In this document: in pieces, positions 39,131-48,498 of the stretch
Layout of the letters: each line of letters starts with the position of its first letter
Position numbering within the stretch: position 1 is the first letter of the stretch
Origin: Thiotrichales bacterium
GTDB lineage: Bacteria > Pseudomonadota > Gammaproteobacteria > Francisellales > CACEW01
Assembly: GCA_947478525.1 (NCBI GenBank)
Contig: CANJVU010000005.1
Location: 49,786-113,785 of the forward strand
Length of the DNA: 64,000 bases
Reading direction: 5' to 3'
The notes under the pieces: model-generated
What the model saw: only the letters and a program-made list of their open reading frames with translations
Databases searched by the model: none
What the model was told of the DNA's origin: nothing
Made by a program: the position numbers and the translations under genes

Positions 39131-42100
39131 CCGTTACTCCCTGTTAGCATGGAGAGTAGTGTAGACGTTTGTTTAATTCTTTGCTCCGCTTCCGGTATCT
39201 CTTCACTCACGTTTAACCCATTCGGTCCGCTCATTTTATAACGTTGCGGATTTTTCTGAATCAAGCGAATGATTTTGTCAGGAGAAATTTTGGGTGGATT
39301 GTCAAATTCCAGTTTGATATTTTTTGCCGTAGCATCGATGCGTTTGATGCCCAGTGCTTCTGCTTGTAGTCTCAAACTGGCGACGTTAAATAAGTTTTTA
39401 ATGGGATCTGTCAACAGGCCGAAGCGGTCAATCATATCAATTTGTACTTGGTCCAATTCGGCTTGGTTTTGGCCATTAGAAATGCGTTGATACAACTGTA
39501 GGCGCAACTGCACGTCGGGTAAATAATCTTGAGGAATCAGGCAGGGGATGTGTAATTCGATTTCGCAGCCTTTAACGTCAAGATCATCAGCACTGATGGT
39601 TTTGCCTTGTTTCATTGCTTGCACGGTGCGTTCCAATAAGTCCAGATACAAGTTGAAACCTATGCTTTGAATATGGCCGCTTTGATCGTCGCCTAGTAAT
39701 TCTCCCGCGCCCCGTATTTCCAGGTCATGGCTGGCGATGGTAAAGCCCGCACCGAGGGTATCTGCAGCAGCCAGTGCTTCCAAGCGTTTTTGCGCATCTT
39801 TGGTGAGCGTGTCAAATGGTGGTGTAAATAGATAGGCGTAAGCTTGATGATGCGAACGCCCAACGCGGCCACGCAGTTGATGCAGTTGTGCCAGACCAAA
39901 TTTATCCGCGCGGTCGATGATCATGGTGTTAGCATTGGGAATGTCGATACCAGTTTCAATAATGGTGGTGCACACCAGGATCTGATAACGGTTGTGATAA
40001 AAATCCGCCATGATCTGTTCCAGTTGACGTTCACGCATTTGACCATGACCGACGGCAACGCGCAGCGTAGGCAGCAATTCTTGGATGTGATGCGCGGTTT
40101 GCTCGATGGTTTCAACATTGTTGTGCAGTAAAAATACCTGACCGCCGCGGGTAATTTCACGCAGGATGGCTTCTTTAACTTGCGCGTCGCTGTGTTGCTG
40201 GATAAACGTTTTCACAGATAAGCGTTTCGCTGGAGGGGTGGCAATAATCGACAGGTCGCGAATTTGTGACATCGCCATATTTAAGGTGCGGGGGATTGGT
40301 GTCGCGGTCATTGTTAAAATATCGACATCAGCGCGCATTGCTTTAAGTTTTTCTTTGTCGGTAACCCCAAAGCGGTGTTCTTCGTCGATTACCACCAGGC
40401 CGAGATTTTTGAATTTAACATTTTTACCGAGCAAGCTGTGAGTGCCAATGATGATATCGATTTTACCGTCGGCCAATTTTTGTAGCGATTCTTGTTGTTC
40501 ACTCGCGGTTTTAAAGCGCGACAGCATATCAACCGTGACTGGCCAGCCGGCAAAACGGTCGCTAAAATTATTATAATGCTGTTGTGCCAGCAGGGTGGTG
40601 GGCACCAAAATCGCCACTTGTTTGCCAGCGTGCACGGCGATAAACGCGGCGCGCAAGGCCACTTCGGTTTTGCCAAAGCCGACATCACCGCACAGCAGGC
40701 GATCCATCGGTTTACTCGACTGCATGTCTTTCAAAACTGCTTCAATCGACAATGCTTGATCGGGTGTTTCTTCAAAGGGGAATTGGTCGGAAAAACGTTG
40801 ATACTCCAGGTCTGGTGCTGGATACGCAAACCCAGGCTTGGCTTCGCGTTTGGCATAAATCTCTAATAATTCTGCGGCCACATCACGTAATTGTTCAACA
40901 GCTTTGGCTTTTTCTTTGCCCCATTTGTCGGTGCCGAGTTTATGCAATGGCGCATGGTCTACATCTTGGCCGCTGTAACGGCTGACCAGATGCAGTGAAG
41001 TAATTGGCACATACAATTTATCATTGCCAGAATAGTATAGCGTCAAAAATTCTGCCACATTGCCGCTCAGATTCAATGTGGTTAAACCTTGATAGCGGCC
41101 AACGCCATGCTGAATATGTACCACGGCATCGCCAATGTTAAGTTCTGAAAGGTCGCGGATCAAAATGCCTTCGGCGTATTTTTGTGCTGAGGTACGACGG
41201 CGGCGTTGCATCACTCGATCGGCGAACAGTTGATTTTCAGTAATAATGGCAATATTCAGCGATGGAATGATGCAACCTTGCTCCAGCGGCGCAATGATCA
41301 TGCCGAGTGTGGTTTGGTTTTGTAAAAATGCCGGCCAAGTGGTAAATGCTGTTGGTTGTAATGACAAGCGTGCCAAATGCTGCAACATAATTTCACGTCG
41401 ACCGGCGCTTTCGCAGCAGAGTAATACCCGCATAGAGGTTTGTGCCAAAAACTGCTGCAGTTTGAGCAGGGGTTCAGTGGATTTGGGTTGTGCGGCGATA
41501 TCGTTGGTAAATGACTCAGTGGAGGGCGATTCTTGAATTTTTTGATAGGACTGCAAGGTTGTGAACAAAGCGCTGGGCTCGGTAAATAATTGCGCCGGTG
41601 GTACCAGCGGTTTTTGCCGATCATGTTGATATTGTTGATAACGCTGGCTGATGGTTTGCCAGAAGTTTTGCGCCTGCTGTTCGCTCGATTCCAATAAAAT
41701 ATGTTGTGTGTTTTTGGGCAAATGGGCCAGTAAATTTGTGGGTTCGGTAAAAAACAACGGCAAATAATATTCTAACCCAGGGAACGGGCGATGATCTTCC
41801 ACTGCATTCAATACCGGTGCATCAAGGTGATTGGGGAAAAGTTCAGTCCAACGACTGACGAAATAATCAGCGCCAGTATCATCAAGTGGATATTCGCGTG
41901 CCGGCAATAATACCAGCTGGTCTAGCTTATCAATCGAACGCTGAGTTTCTGGGTCAAAACTACGGATGGTATCGATATCATTATCAAACAAATCGATGCG
42001 ATAGGGCAGTGCAGCACCCATTGGATAAATATCGATAATTGAGCCACGCACTGCAAATTCGCCGTGGGTTGCCACCTGGCTCACGCATTGATAACCGGCT

Positions 42101-42495
42101 TGTTCCAGATGCGCGCGTTGAATGTGTAAATCAAAAGGATCGCCTTTGCGCAACACCAGGCTGTTGGCTTGGACGTAAGATAAAGGAGGGCACGGTTGCA
42201 TCAAGGTTTGAATGGCGACCACTAATACACCACGGGTTAATCGAGGTAAGCGGCTGAGTAGATGCAAGCGCCGTGAAACCAAATCTTGGTGTGGTGAGAA
42301 GGGGTCGTATGGCAATGTTTCCCAGTCGGCAAATGCCAATACTTCAACGTCAGAGCCTTCGAGGAAAAACGGCAGTTCCTGCTGTAACTGATAGGCCGTG
42401 TGCATGTCCGGGGCGACCACCAGCAACAAGCCATTTTGCTGGCGAGCGATTTCCGCCAATTGAAAAGCGTGAATACTGGTATGCAGGGGTTCCAT
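39127..42495 (-). CDS. mfd: Transcription-repair coupling factor
   Basis: SF2 translocase that removes RNA polymerase stalled at lesions and recruits UvrA. 1122 residues (E. coli 1148). UvrB-homology domain about 1-330 (FADWETLPYDPFSPHQDL). RNA polymerase interaction domain with GDAVVHIQHGVGRYQGL (about 458). Helicase motifs: LLCGDVGFGKTEVALRA (Walker A, about 600), VIDEEHRFGV, TATPIPRTLNMAM, TTIIETGIDIPNANT and QLRGRVGRS. TRCF C-terminal domain follows. uvrA, its partner, is encoded 3 kb away. Confidence 0.97.
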   Translation of the reverse strand: MEPLHTSIHAFQLAEIARQQNGLLLVVAPDMHTAYQLQQELPFFLEGSDVEVLAFADWETLPYDPFSPHQDLVSRRLHLLSRLPRLTRGVLVVAIQTLMQPCPPLSYVQANSLVLRKGDPFDLHIQRAHLEQAGYQCVSQVATHGEFAVRGSIIDIYPMGAALPYRIDLFDNDIDTIRSFDPETQRSIDKLDQLVLLPAREYPLDDTGADYFVSRWTELFPNHLDAPVLNAVEDHRPFPGLEYYLPLFFTEPTNLLAHLPKNTQHILLESSEQQAQNFWQTISQRYQQYQHDRQKPLVPPAQLFTEPSALFTTLQSYQKIQESPSTESFTNDIAAQPKSTEPLLKLQQFLAQTSMRVLLCCESAGRREIMLQHLARLSLQPTAFTTWPAFLQNQTTLGMIIAPLEQGCIIPSLNIAIITENQLFADRVMQRRRRTSAQKYAEGILIRDLSELNIGDAVVHIQHGVGRYQGLTTLNLSGNVAEFLTLYYSGNDKLYVPITSLHLVSRYSGQDVDHAPLHKLGTDKWGKEKAKAVEQLRDVAAELLEIYAKREAKPGFAYPAPDLEYQRFSDQFPFEETPDQALSIEAVLKDMQSSKPMDRLLCGDVGFGKTEVALRAAFIAVHAGKQVAILVPTTLLAQQHYNNFSDRFAGWPVTVDMLSRFKTASEQQESLQKLADGKIDIIIGTHSLLGKNVKFKNLGLVVIDEEHRFGVTDKEKLKAMRADVDILTMTATPIPRTLNMAMSQIRDLSIIATPPAKRLSVKTFIQQHSDAQVKEAILREITRGGQVFLLHNNVETIEQTAHHIQELLPTLRVAVGHGQMRERQLEQIMADFYHNRYQILVCTTIIETGIDIPNANTMIIDRADKFGLAQLHQLRGRVGRSHHQAYAYLFTPPFDTLTKDAQKRLEALAAADTLGAGFTIASHDLEIRGAGELLGDDQSGHIQSIGFNLYLDLLERTVQAMKQGKTISADDLDVKGCEIELHIPCLIPQDYLPDVQLRLQLYQRISNGQNQAELDQVQIDMIDRFGLLTDPIKNLFNVASLRLQAEALGIKRIDATAKNIKLEFDNPPKISPDKIIRLIQKNPQRYKMSGPNGLNVSEEIPEAEQRIKQTSTLLSMLTGSNG

Positions 42496-42578
42496 GGTGT
42501 AGAAGACTCATCGAGGGAAGCTCAGCATTGTAGCGAGATTTTAGCCAGGGTGCAAAGTGAATAATTGGCGTGTATTCC

Positions 42579-42608
42579 TTGACCCTTGATTCCGCTTTCC
42601 GGTACAAT
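42579..42608 (+). promoter_or_regulatory. Promoter of nupC
   Basis: TTGACC (42579-42584), 18-base spacer, TACAAT (42603-42608), 29 bases before the nupC ATG, in the gap divergent from mfd. Confidence 0.55.
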
Positions 42609-42637
42609 GCTGCTTTAATAGCTAACCCCGGTTCATC

Positions 42638-43888
42638 ATGGTCATTTTACAGGGCATTTTCGGCATGTTGGTGTTTCTGCTGATTGCCTTTTTACTCAGT
42701 GAAAATCGTCGTGCGATCAGCATTAAAGTGACGGTATTAGGTGTTTGTATTCAAATTGTGCTGGCAGTCCTGCTCTCGAAAGTCACCATTTTTATTGATA
42801 TCTTCAATGCCATCAATAACTGTGTTCTGGCATTAAATGACGCAACCACACAGGGGACTGAATTTGTCTTTGGATTTATTGGCGGAGGTCAGGCGCCATT
42901 TGCCATTTTGCCCGGTCAAAGTACCTTTAATTTAGCCTTTCAAGCGTTGCCGTTGGTGATTGTAATCAGTGCCTTATCGGCGATTTTATTTCATTTGCGT
43001 ATCTTGCCTATCGTCATTCGTGGCGTGTCGTGGGTGGTCAGTAAATCATTGGGTCTTGGTGGTGCATTAGCCATGGCGGTGTCGGCGAATTTGTTTATTG
43101 GTATGGCAGAGTCACCGTTGGTGATCAGACCTTATTTGCGCCAACTAACCCGCAGTGAATTGTTTACCTTGATGACCTGTGGCATGGCCGGTGTTGCGGG
43201 GACTGTGATGGCGCTATATGTCATGATTTTGGGGCCGATTATTCCTGAAGTTATGAAGCATGTGATTGCCGCCGTGTTGATTAATGTGCCTGCCGTAGTG
43301 GTGATTTCACGGATGATTGTGCCGGAAACCTATTCTGTCACCGCGGGTAGTGAAATGTACGTCGAGAAATCGTTTGGGATTGTGGATGCCTTGATCAAAG
43401 GGGTGAAAGTAGGAGGCGAAGTTTTTATCTCGATCGTTGCCATTCTACTTACGCTAGTGGCGTTGGTTGCGTTTGTTGACAAAGGATTGCATTTGTTGCC
43501 GCAGATCAATGGACATTACATTAGTTTAGAGTATATTTTGGGTTACGTCTTCGCGCCGTTTGTGTGGGTTATGGGTGTGCCGTGGGTGGATGCGCATACC
43601 GCAGGGCAGTTGATGGCAACGCGTATGGTGTTGAATGAATTGGTGTCGTATGGCGATTTGGCGGCATTACCAGCGGGATCTCTGGATCCACGCAGCCAAG
43701 TGATGATGTTGTACGCGATGTGCGGCTTTGCCAACTTTTCAGGTCTTGGTATTATGCTGGCAGCTTACAATGTACTGATCCCAGAGCGGCGCAAAGAGTT
43801 TTTGAGTCTTGGGTTTAAGTCGTTATTGGCGGGGACTTTGTGCTCGATGATGACTGCAACAATAGTGGGAGTAATTTATGTTGTGTAA
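42638..43888 (+). CDS. nupC: NupC-family concentrative nucleoside transporter
   Basis: Sodium- or proton-coupled nucleoside importer of the CNT family, 416 residues with about 9-10 membrane segments. The CNT N-terminal domain (GIFGMLVFLLIAFLLSENRR) is followed by the gate domain and the nucleoside-binding core LFIGMAESPLVIRPYL (about residue 150), then the C-terminal GFANFSGLGIMLAAYNVL. Provides salvage of nucleosides. The SD is weak. A 38-codon ORF overlaps its 3' end. Confidence 0.9.
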   Translation: MVILQGIFGMLVFLLIAFLLSENRRAISIKVTVLGVCIQIVLAVLLSKVTIFIDIFNAINNCVLALNDATTQGTEFVFGFIGGGQAPFAILPGQSTFNLAFQALPLVIVISALSAILFHLRILPIVIRGVSWVVSKSLGLGGALAMAVSANLFIGMAESPLVIRPYLRQLTRSELFTLMTCGMAGVAGTVMALYVMILGPIIPEVMKHVIAAVLINVPAVVVISRMIVPETYSVTAGSEMYVEKSFGIVDALIKGVKVGGEVFISIVAILLTLVALVAFVDKGLHLLPQINGHYISLEYILGYVFAPFVWVMGVPWVDAHTAGQLMATRMVLNELVSYGDLAALPAGSLDPRSQVMMLYAMCGFANFSGLGIMLAAYNVLIPERRKEFLSLGFKSLLAGTLCSMMTATIVGVIYVV

Positions 43889-43994
43889 CAGCAAAAAGAA
43901 ACAAACGGGCAAGCTCACGCTCTTGAAAATTATGGGGCTAATCATTGTGTTGGGGATTATCCTAACCGTTTCCGTGCGCCATTTTATGGGCTAA
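43878..43994 (+). CDS. 38-residue single-pass membrane protein
   Basis: A small ORF with a good GGGAG (43867-43871) 6 bases before its ATG, overlapping the last 11 bases of nupC. The product begins MLCNSKKKQTGKLTLLK (basic) and continues as one hydrophobic helix (MGLIIVLGIILTVSV) with a short tail RHFMG. The basic N-terminus suggests N-in topology. Its stop codon region overlaps the 3' end of the convergent gene at 43984 by 11 bases. Function unknown; a small partner of NupC is a guess. Confidence 0.5.
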   Translation: MLCNSKKKQTGKLTLLKIMGLIIVLGIILTVSVRHFMG

Positions 43995-44388
43995 CCCGAA
44001 TCGCCCGAGCGTATACGATAAAGCCATCTAGGGGCGTATCTCCGCCTTCTGTTGTGCCTTCATTTTCAATCAACAAGCCGTTCGCGCCAGCAGCAGCAGC
44101 CAGTTGTCGAGCATAGATTATACTGGCGTTGAGGTTGTGGTTATCGGCGGTAGGGTCAGTCTTATCAAAGTGTTTGTTGGTTCGTACTTCACCGACTAAG
44201 GTGTAATTTTCAGGTGCGGTTAAATACACACTTACCTGGTCAAAGGCAATAGCAGCATACCGTTGAGAGCTGGTAGGTAATAAAATGCCATGAGGGTCTT
44301 TATTGATAGGGGGTTGTAAGCTCCATAATCCTGCGGCGATTGCCACTGCTACTGCGCCATTGAGAATGTTTTGATAGATTACTTTCAT
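43984..44388 (-). CDS. Small exported protein of unknown function
   Basis: 134 residues with an N-terminal hydrophobic segment (VAVAIAAGLWSLQ) that is a signal peptide or anchor, without a lipobox. The mature part has the pattern 'AFDQVSVYLTAPENYTLVGEV', later 'AARQ...AAAAGANGLLIENEG', which resembles many small envelope proteins in which a PxxY-x-GxV strand is followed by a helix and a GA-x-G-hydrophobic strand. No named family is assigned. It converges on the nupC-38-codon ORF pair. Confidence 0.6.
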   Translation of the reverse strand: MKVIYQNILNGAVAVAIAAGLWSLQPPINKDPHGILLPTSSQRYAAIAFDQVSVYLTAPENYTLVGEVRTNKHFDKTDPTADNHNLNASIIYARQLAAAAGANGLLIENEGTTEGGDTPLDGFIVYARAIRVSP

Positions 44389-44488
44389 GATGTGTTACCA
44401 GATGGTTTTTGTGAATTGGAGTCTAGCATAGAATGTAGGGGTGTGTCATTTTCGTATTTATGCCTTAGTAAATTGTTTAAAATTTCAC

Positions 44489-44517
44489 TAGACTATTTTA
44501 AATTCAGGTTGTATAGT
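44489..44517 (+). promoter_or_regulatory. Candidate promoter of the Cache-domain gene
   Basis: TAGACT (44489-44494), 17-base spacer, TATAGT (44512-44517), 58 bases before the ATG. Confidence 0.35.
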
Positions 44518-44575
44518 GTGCGTCGACCGATTTATGGTCAGTGTAATTAACGTTCATTAATAAGGAGAATATACG

Positions 44576-45184
44576 ATGTCTATGAGGTCACTGAAATCGC
44601 TGCGTTGGATCTTGGTCGGTGGGGCAGTTCTGTTATCTGCTGCTGCGTTTGGTTCCGTAAAAATGTCGGCGCAACAGCAATTGTCGAATGTACAGGCAGT
44701 TGCTGCACAACCTGCCATTGTGCAAGTGGTGTTGAATTCAAACATTACTCAAGCCAACTGGACTAAAACGCAGATCACGCAGTATGGTCGTGATTGGCGT
44801 AAGCAATTTGCGGCCAATCAAGGTGCGTTGTTAGATGCGGTAAAAAATAATCCAGCGACGCAAGTGTTGGCTCAAACAGCACAAGGCAGCTCGGGTCTTT
44901 ATAACGAGCTAGAAGTATTGAATAATCAAGGGGTGGTCGTTGCTGACACTATTATTGGTAAAGATTATCGTACCAATAGCAAAGCCATGTGGGCCAAAGC
45001 CTTTGCGGTGAATGGTAACTATGTGGGTACAGAAAAAACCGATCCACAAAGCCATCAAAAAACCATCTCTGTTGCGGTGCCCGTGTTAAATGCAAGTCAG
45101 CAACCAGTTGGTGTATTGGTCGCAACGTTTAACTCTGCGCAGTTGCCAAAGGTTGAAAAACCCAAAAAAGCTAAAGCTGCGTAA
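44576..45184 (+). CDS. Stand-alone periplasmic Cache-domain protein
   Basis: 202 residues: N-terminal signal anchor (ILVGGAVLLSAAAFGSV, about 12-28), a helical stretch, then a Cache/PDC-type sensor fold. Landmarks: LYNELEVLNNQGVVVADT, TNSKAMWAKAF, KTISVAVPVLNASQQPVGVL, the strand-loop-strand order seen in extracellular ligand-binding domains of chemoreceptors and kinases. There is no attached kinase, cyclase or methyl-accepting domain, and the C-terminus is a short Lys-rich tail (VEKPKKAKAA). SD AAGGAG is 8 bases from the ATG. Ligand unknown. Confidence 0.65.
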   Translation: MSMRSLKSLRWILVGGAVLLSAAAFGSVKMSAQQQLSNVQAVAAQPAIVQVVLNSNITQANWTKTQITQYGRDWRKQFAANQGALLDAVKNNPATQVLAQTAQGSSGLYNELEVLNNQGVVVADTIIGKDYRTNSKAMWAKAFAVNGNYVGTEKTDPQSHQKTISVAVPVLNASQQPVGVLVATFNSAQLPKVEKPKKAKAA

Positions 45185-45207
45185 GTGCAATAGTAGAATA
45201 TATCTTA

Positions 45208-45240
45208 TTCCCTCCTCCTGCGCGGAGGAGGGTTGGGGGG
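45208..45240. repeat. Dispersed palindromic repeat, copy 2
   Basis: Stem ccctcctcc (45210-45218) / ggaggaggg (45224-45232), loop tgcgc, then ttggggggtta. Arms are identical to the hairpin after ligA, which read on the minus strand gives the same sequence with a few changes. It sits between the convergent Cache-protein and uvrA genes and probably serves as a terminator hairpin. Confidence 0.65.
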
Positions 45241-47874
45241 TTATTTTAACATCGCCTTCAAAAATTGCCCCGTGTAAGAATTTTTTTTCTTTGACACCAT
45301 CTCTGGCGTTCCGACTGCCAATACCGTACCCCCTTTATGGCCACCCTCGGGTCCCAGGTCAATAATCCAGTCGGCGGTTTTAATCACATCTAGGTTATGT
45401 TCGATGATCACCAGCGTGTTACCCTTGTCGCGTAAGTAATGCAGCACTTTTAACAATTGTTTGACGTCGTGAAAATGCAGTCCAGTAGTGGGTTCATCCA
45501 AAATATACAGCGTTTTACCCGTATCACGACGCGATAACTCTTTGGCCAGTTTAATCCTTTGTGCTTCCCCGCCAGAGAGCGTTGTGGCGCGTTGTCCGAG
45601 TTGAATATAAGATAAACCCACTTCCATCATGGTTTTAACTTTGTTGGCAATCGGCGGCACTGCTTGGAAAAAGGGCATGGCTTCTTCGACGGTCATATTG
45701 AGGACTTCGTCGATGCTTTTACCCTTGTATTTCACTTCCAGGGTTTCGCGATTATAGCGTTTACCTTTGCAGCTATCGCAGGTGACGTAGACATCGGGTA
45801 AAAAATGCATTTCAACTTTGATCACTCCATCACCTTCGCAGGCTTCACAGCGGCCGCCTTTGACGTTAAAGCTGAAGCGACCGACTTTATAGCCGCGGGC
45901 CCGAGCCTCTTGGGTTCCGGCAAATAATTCGCGAATCGCGGTAAACATGCCGGTATAGGTGGATGGATTAGAGCGGGGGGTGCGGCCAATAGGGCTTTGG
46001 TCGATGTCGACGACTTTGTCTAATTGCTCCAATCCCTTGATTGCTTTTACGGCTTCTGGTTTTAAAGTGGTGGCGCCATTAAGTAGGGTGCTGGCCATTG
46101 GCATCAACGTATCATTAATTAAGGTTGACTTGCCGGAGCCTGAAACGCCCGTCACACAAGTCATTAAACCAAGCGGAATATCGACGCTAATATTTTTTAA
46201 ATTATTACCTTGCGCGCCTTGGATGGAAATTACTTTTTTCAAGTCCATAGCAACGCGTTTGGTGGGAATCTCAATCTGTTGTTTTTTCGATAAATATTGG
46301 CCAGTCAGTGATTTTGGATTGGCCATGATTTGCTTAGGCGTACCTTGTGCCACGATGTAACCGCCATGCGTGCCTGCGCCAGGACCAATATCGATCACAT
46401 GATCGGCGTTTAAAATGGCGTCTTCGTCATGCTCGACCACAATAACCGTATTGCCTAAATCCCGTAGATGAAACAGCGTTTGTAATAAGCGTTGGTTATC
46501 CCGTTGATGTAAGCCAATCGATGGTTCGTCGAGCACATACATTACGCCTACCAACCCTGCACCAATTTGGCTGGCCAGGCGAATGCGCTGCGCTTCGCCA
46601 CCGGAAAGACTTTCTGCTCTGCGTTCTAGCGACAAATAATCCAGCCCGACATTGACCAGAAAGCTTAGGCGCTCAACTATTTCTTTTAAGATTTTTTCGG
46701 CAATTTTAGCTTTCGAGCCTTGTAGTGCCAGGTGTTCAAAATAATCCCGTGCTTCTTGAATCGATAGTTGTGATATTTTCGGCAGATTATGTTCACCAAT
46801 AAAAACATGACGTGCGCTTAAACATAAGCGAGAGCCTTCGCATTCTGGACAGGGCTGTTGAATCATCAATTTGCCGAGCTCTTCACGAATCATCTCCGAG
46901 TCGGTTTCTTTGTAACGATGCTCCAAATGCGCTGCCAGTTCTGCCATCGAAGAAAAGTGTGGCAGAAAATGACCGCGACGTTTGATATAGTCGGGTAACT
47001 GAGCGCCATCAATATGCATTTGTACACCCAGGCCATCGCAAGTGGGGCAAGCGCCACTGGGGCTGTTGAAAGAGAATAACCGTGGTTCCAATTCATTTAG
47101 GCTGTAACCACATTCCGAGCAAGCATAGCTGGCGGAAAACTGCCATTGCTGTTTGGCATCGTCCATATTGACCACGATCGCCAAACCTTGGCTTAAATTT
47201 ACTGCCGTTTCCAAGGACTCTGCCAAACGTTGCTGGATATCGGGCTTAACTTTAAAGCGATCAATAACCACCTCGATGGTGTGTTTTTTATAGCGATCCA
47301 GCGTTGGTGGATTGTCGAGTTCTACCAGCTCGCCATTGATTCTGGCGCGAATATAGCCTTGCGCATGCAAATTTTTCAGCAGTTCAATATATTCACCTTT
47401 GCGTTCGCGAATCACCGGTGACAATAGCATTAATTTAGTATCGGCAGGTAACGCCAACACCAAGTCGACCATTTGGCTGATGGTTTGGGCTTCCAGTATG
47501 GTGTGATGCGTCGGGCATTGTGGTTGACCTACGCGAGCAAACAATAGGCGCAAATAATCATAAATTTCAGTAATCGTACCCACCGTTGAGCGAGGGTTGT
47601 GTGAGGTGGATTTTTGCTCGATCGATATGGCAGGAGAGAGCCCTTCAATATGGTCGACATCGGGCTTTTCCATCAGTGATAAAAATTGCCGTGCATAGGC
47701 AGACAATGATTCCACATAACGTCGCTGACCTTCAGCGTACAGTGTATCAAATGCTAACGAGGATTTGCCAGAGCCGCTCAACCCGGTGATGACAATTAGC
47801 TTGTCACGTGGCAGCGTCAGGTCAAAATTTTTCAGGTTATGGGTGCGTGCACCGCGAATCGAAATGGTGTTCAT
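45241..47874 (-). CDS. uvrA: Excinuclease ABC subunit A with shortened insertion domain
   Basis: Damage-recognition ATPase of nucleotide excision repair. From ATG 47874 ([14 protein letters not shown]) it has 877 residues against 940 in E. coli. Walker A motifs GLSGSGKSS (31-39) and GVSGSGKST, signature [12 protein letters not shown] and [12 protein letters not shown], Walker [10 protein letters not shown] and ILDEPTTGL are intact, as are the zinc modules CSECGY/CPTCDG and [16 protein letters not shown]. The missing about 63 residues fall between GLGVQ (residue 285) and HRYKETDSE (319), in the insertion domain. No SD is obvious and an upstream TTG at 47934 is not used. Confidence 0.95.
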   Translation of the reverse strand: MNTISIRGARTHNLKNFDLTLPRDKLIVITGLSGSGKSSLAFDTLYAEGQRRYVESLSAYARQFLSLMEKPDVDHIEGLSPAISIEQKSTSHNPRSTVGTITEIYDYLRLLFARVGQPQCPTHHTILEAQTISQMVDLVLALPADTKLMLLSPVIRERKGEYIELLKNLHAQGYIRARINGELVELDNPPTLDRYKKHTIEVVIDRFKVKPDIQQRLAESLETAVNLSQGLAIVVNMDDAKQQWQFSASYACSECGYSLNELEPRLFSFNSPSGACPTCDGLGVQMHIDGAQLPDYIKRRGHFLPHFSSMAELAAHLEHRYKETDSEMIREELGKLMIQQPCPECEGSRLCLSARHVFIGEHNLPKISQLSIQEARDYFEHLALQGSKAKIAEKILKEIVERLSFLVNVGLDYLSLERRAESLSGGEAQRIRLASQIGAGLVGVMYVLDEPSIGLHQRDNQRLLQTLFHLRDLGNTVIVVEHDEDAILNADHVIDIGPGAGTHGGYIVAQGTPKQIMANPKSLTGQYLSKKQQIEIPTKRVAMDLKKVISIQGAQGNNLKNISVDIPLGLMTCVTGVSGSGKSTLINDTLMPMASTLLNGATTLKPEAVKAIKGLEQLDKVVDIDQSPIGRTPRSNPSTYTGMFTAIRELFAGTQEARARGYKVGRFSFNVKGGRCEACEGDGVIKVEMHFLPDVYVTCDSCKGKRYNRETLEVKYKGKSIDEVLNMTVEEAMPFFQAVPPIANKVKTMMEVGLSYIQLGQRATTLSGGEAQRIKLAKELSRRDTGKTLYILDEPTTGLHFHDVKQLLKVLHYLRDKGNTLVIIEHNLDVIKTADWIIDLGPEGGHKGGTVLAVGTPEMVSKKKNSYTGQFLKAMLK

Positions 47875-47901
47875 ATTTTTGCTGCCGATGGATTTGAGAA
47901 G

Positions 47902-47913
47902 TGGTATTATAAT
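47902..47913 (+). promoter_or_regulatory. Candidate extended -10 promoter of ssb
   Basis: TGGTATTATAAT in the uvrA-ssb divergent gap, giving either an extended -10 (TG-g-TATTAT) or TATAAT at 47908-47913. No convincing -35. No LexA-type CTG-N10-CAG box is seen here. Confidence 0.4.
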
Positions 47914-47950
47914 CGCGGTGGATGTATTTACCAATAATTAAGGAGCTTAT

Positions 47951-48469
47951 ATGGCAAAAGGTACAGTCAATAAAGTGATTTTGTTGGGTCGCATGGGCGC
48001 AGATCCAGAGGTGCGTTACATGCCCAATGGTACAGCGGTGGCGAATTTACGCCTGGCAACCAATGATGGCTATAAAGACAAAACGACTGGTCAATTCGTG
48101 GAAAATACCGAATGGCATCGCGTGGTGTTATTTGGCCGTTTGGGTGAAATCGCCGGTGAATATTTGCGCAAAGGCGGTATGGTGTATGTTGAAGGCCGTA
48201 TTCGCACCAATAAATGGAAAGATCAAAGTGGTCAAGACCGTTATACCACGGAAATTGTTGCGGATGAAATGCAATTGTTAGGCGGCGGGGCTGGTGGAGC
48301 AGGTGGGGCTAATCGTCCTGCGGCTACGAGCAACACTGGTGGTGAATCGTTTAATGATTCTGCATCGTTTGATCAAACTGCGGCGGCACCTAGAGCTAAG
48401 CCACAGGCAGCTGCTGCGCCAACGCAAAATTTCGATCAAAATTTTGAAGATGATGAAATTCCATTCTAA
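47951..48469 (+). CDS. ssb: Single-stranded DNA-binding protein
   Basis: Coats single-stranded DNA in replication, recombination and repair. 172 residues: OB fold 1-112 ([50 protein letters not shown]), a Gly/Ala/Pro-rich disordered linker, and the conserved acidic tip FEDDEIPF that recruits partner proteins. SD AAGGAG precedes the ATG. It is divergent from uvrA, the classical arrangement. Confidence 0.97.
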   Translation: MAKGTVNKVILLGRMGADPEVRYMPNGTAVANLRLATNDGYKDKTTGQFVENTEWHRVVLFGRLGEIAGEYLRKGGMVYVEGRIRTNKWKDQSGQDRYTTEIVADEMQLLGGGAGGAGGANRPAATSNTGGESFNDSASFDQTAAAPRAKPQAAAAPTQNFDQNFEDDEIPF

Positions 48470-48498
48470 ATTTAATTTTTAAAAAACAAGGAAATAAC

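Noticed and set aside
40492..40866. 124-codon plus-strand frame inside mfd
   Set aside because: Antisense shadow of the helicase motifs of mfd.
47875..47950. SOS (LexA) box in the uvrA-ssb divergent gap
   Set aside because: Expected from E. coli, but no CTG-N10-CAG sequence is present on either strand in this gap.
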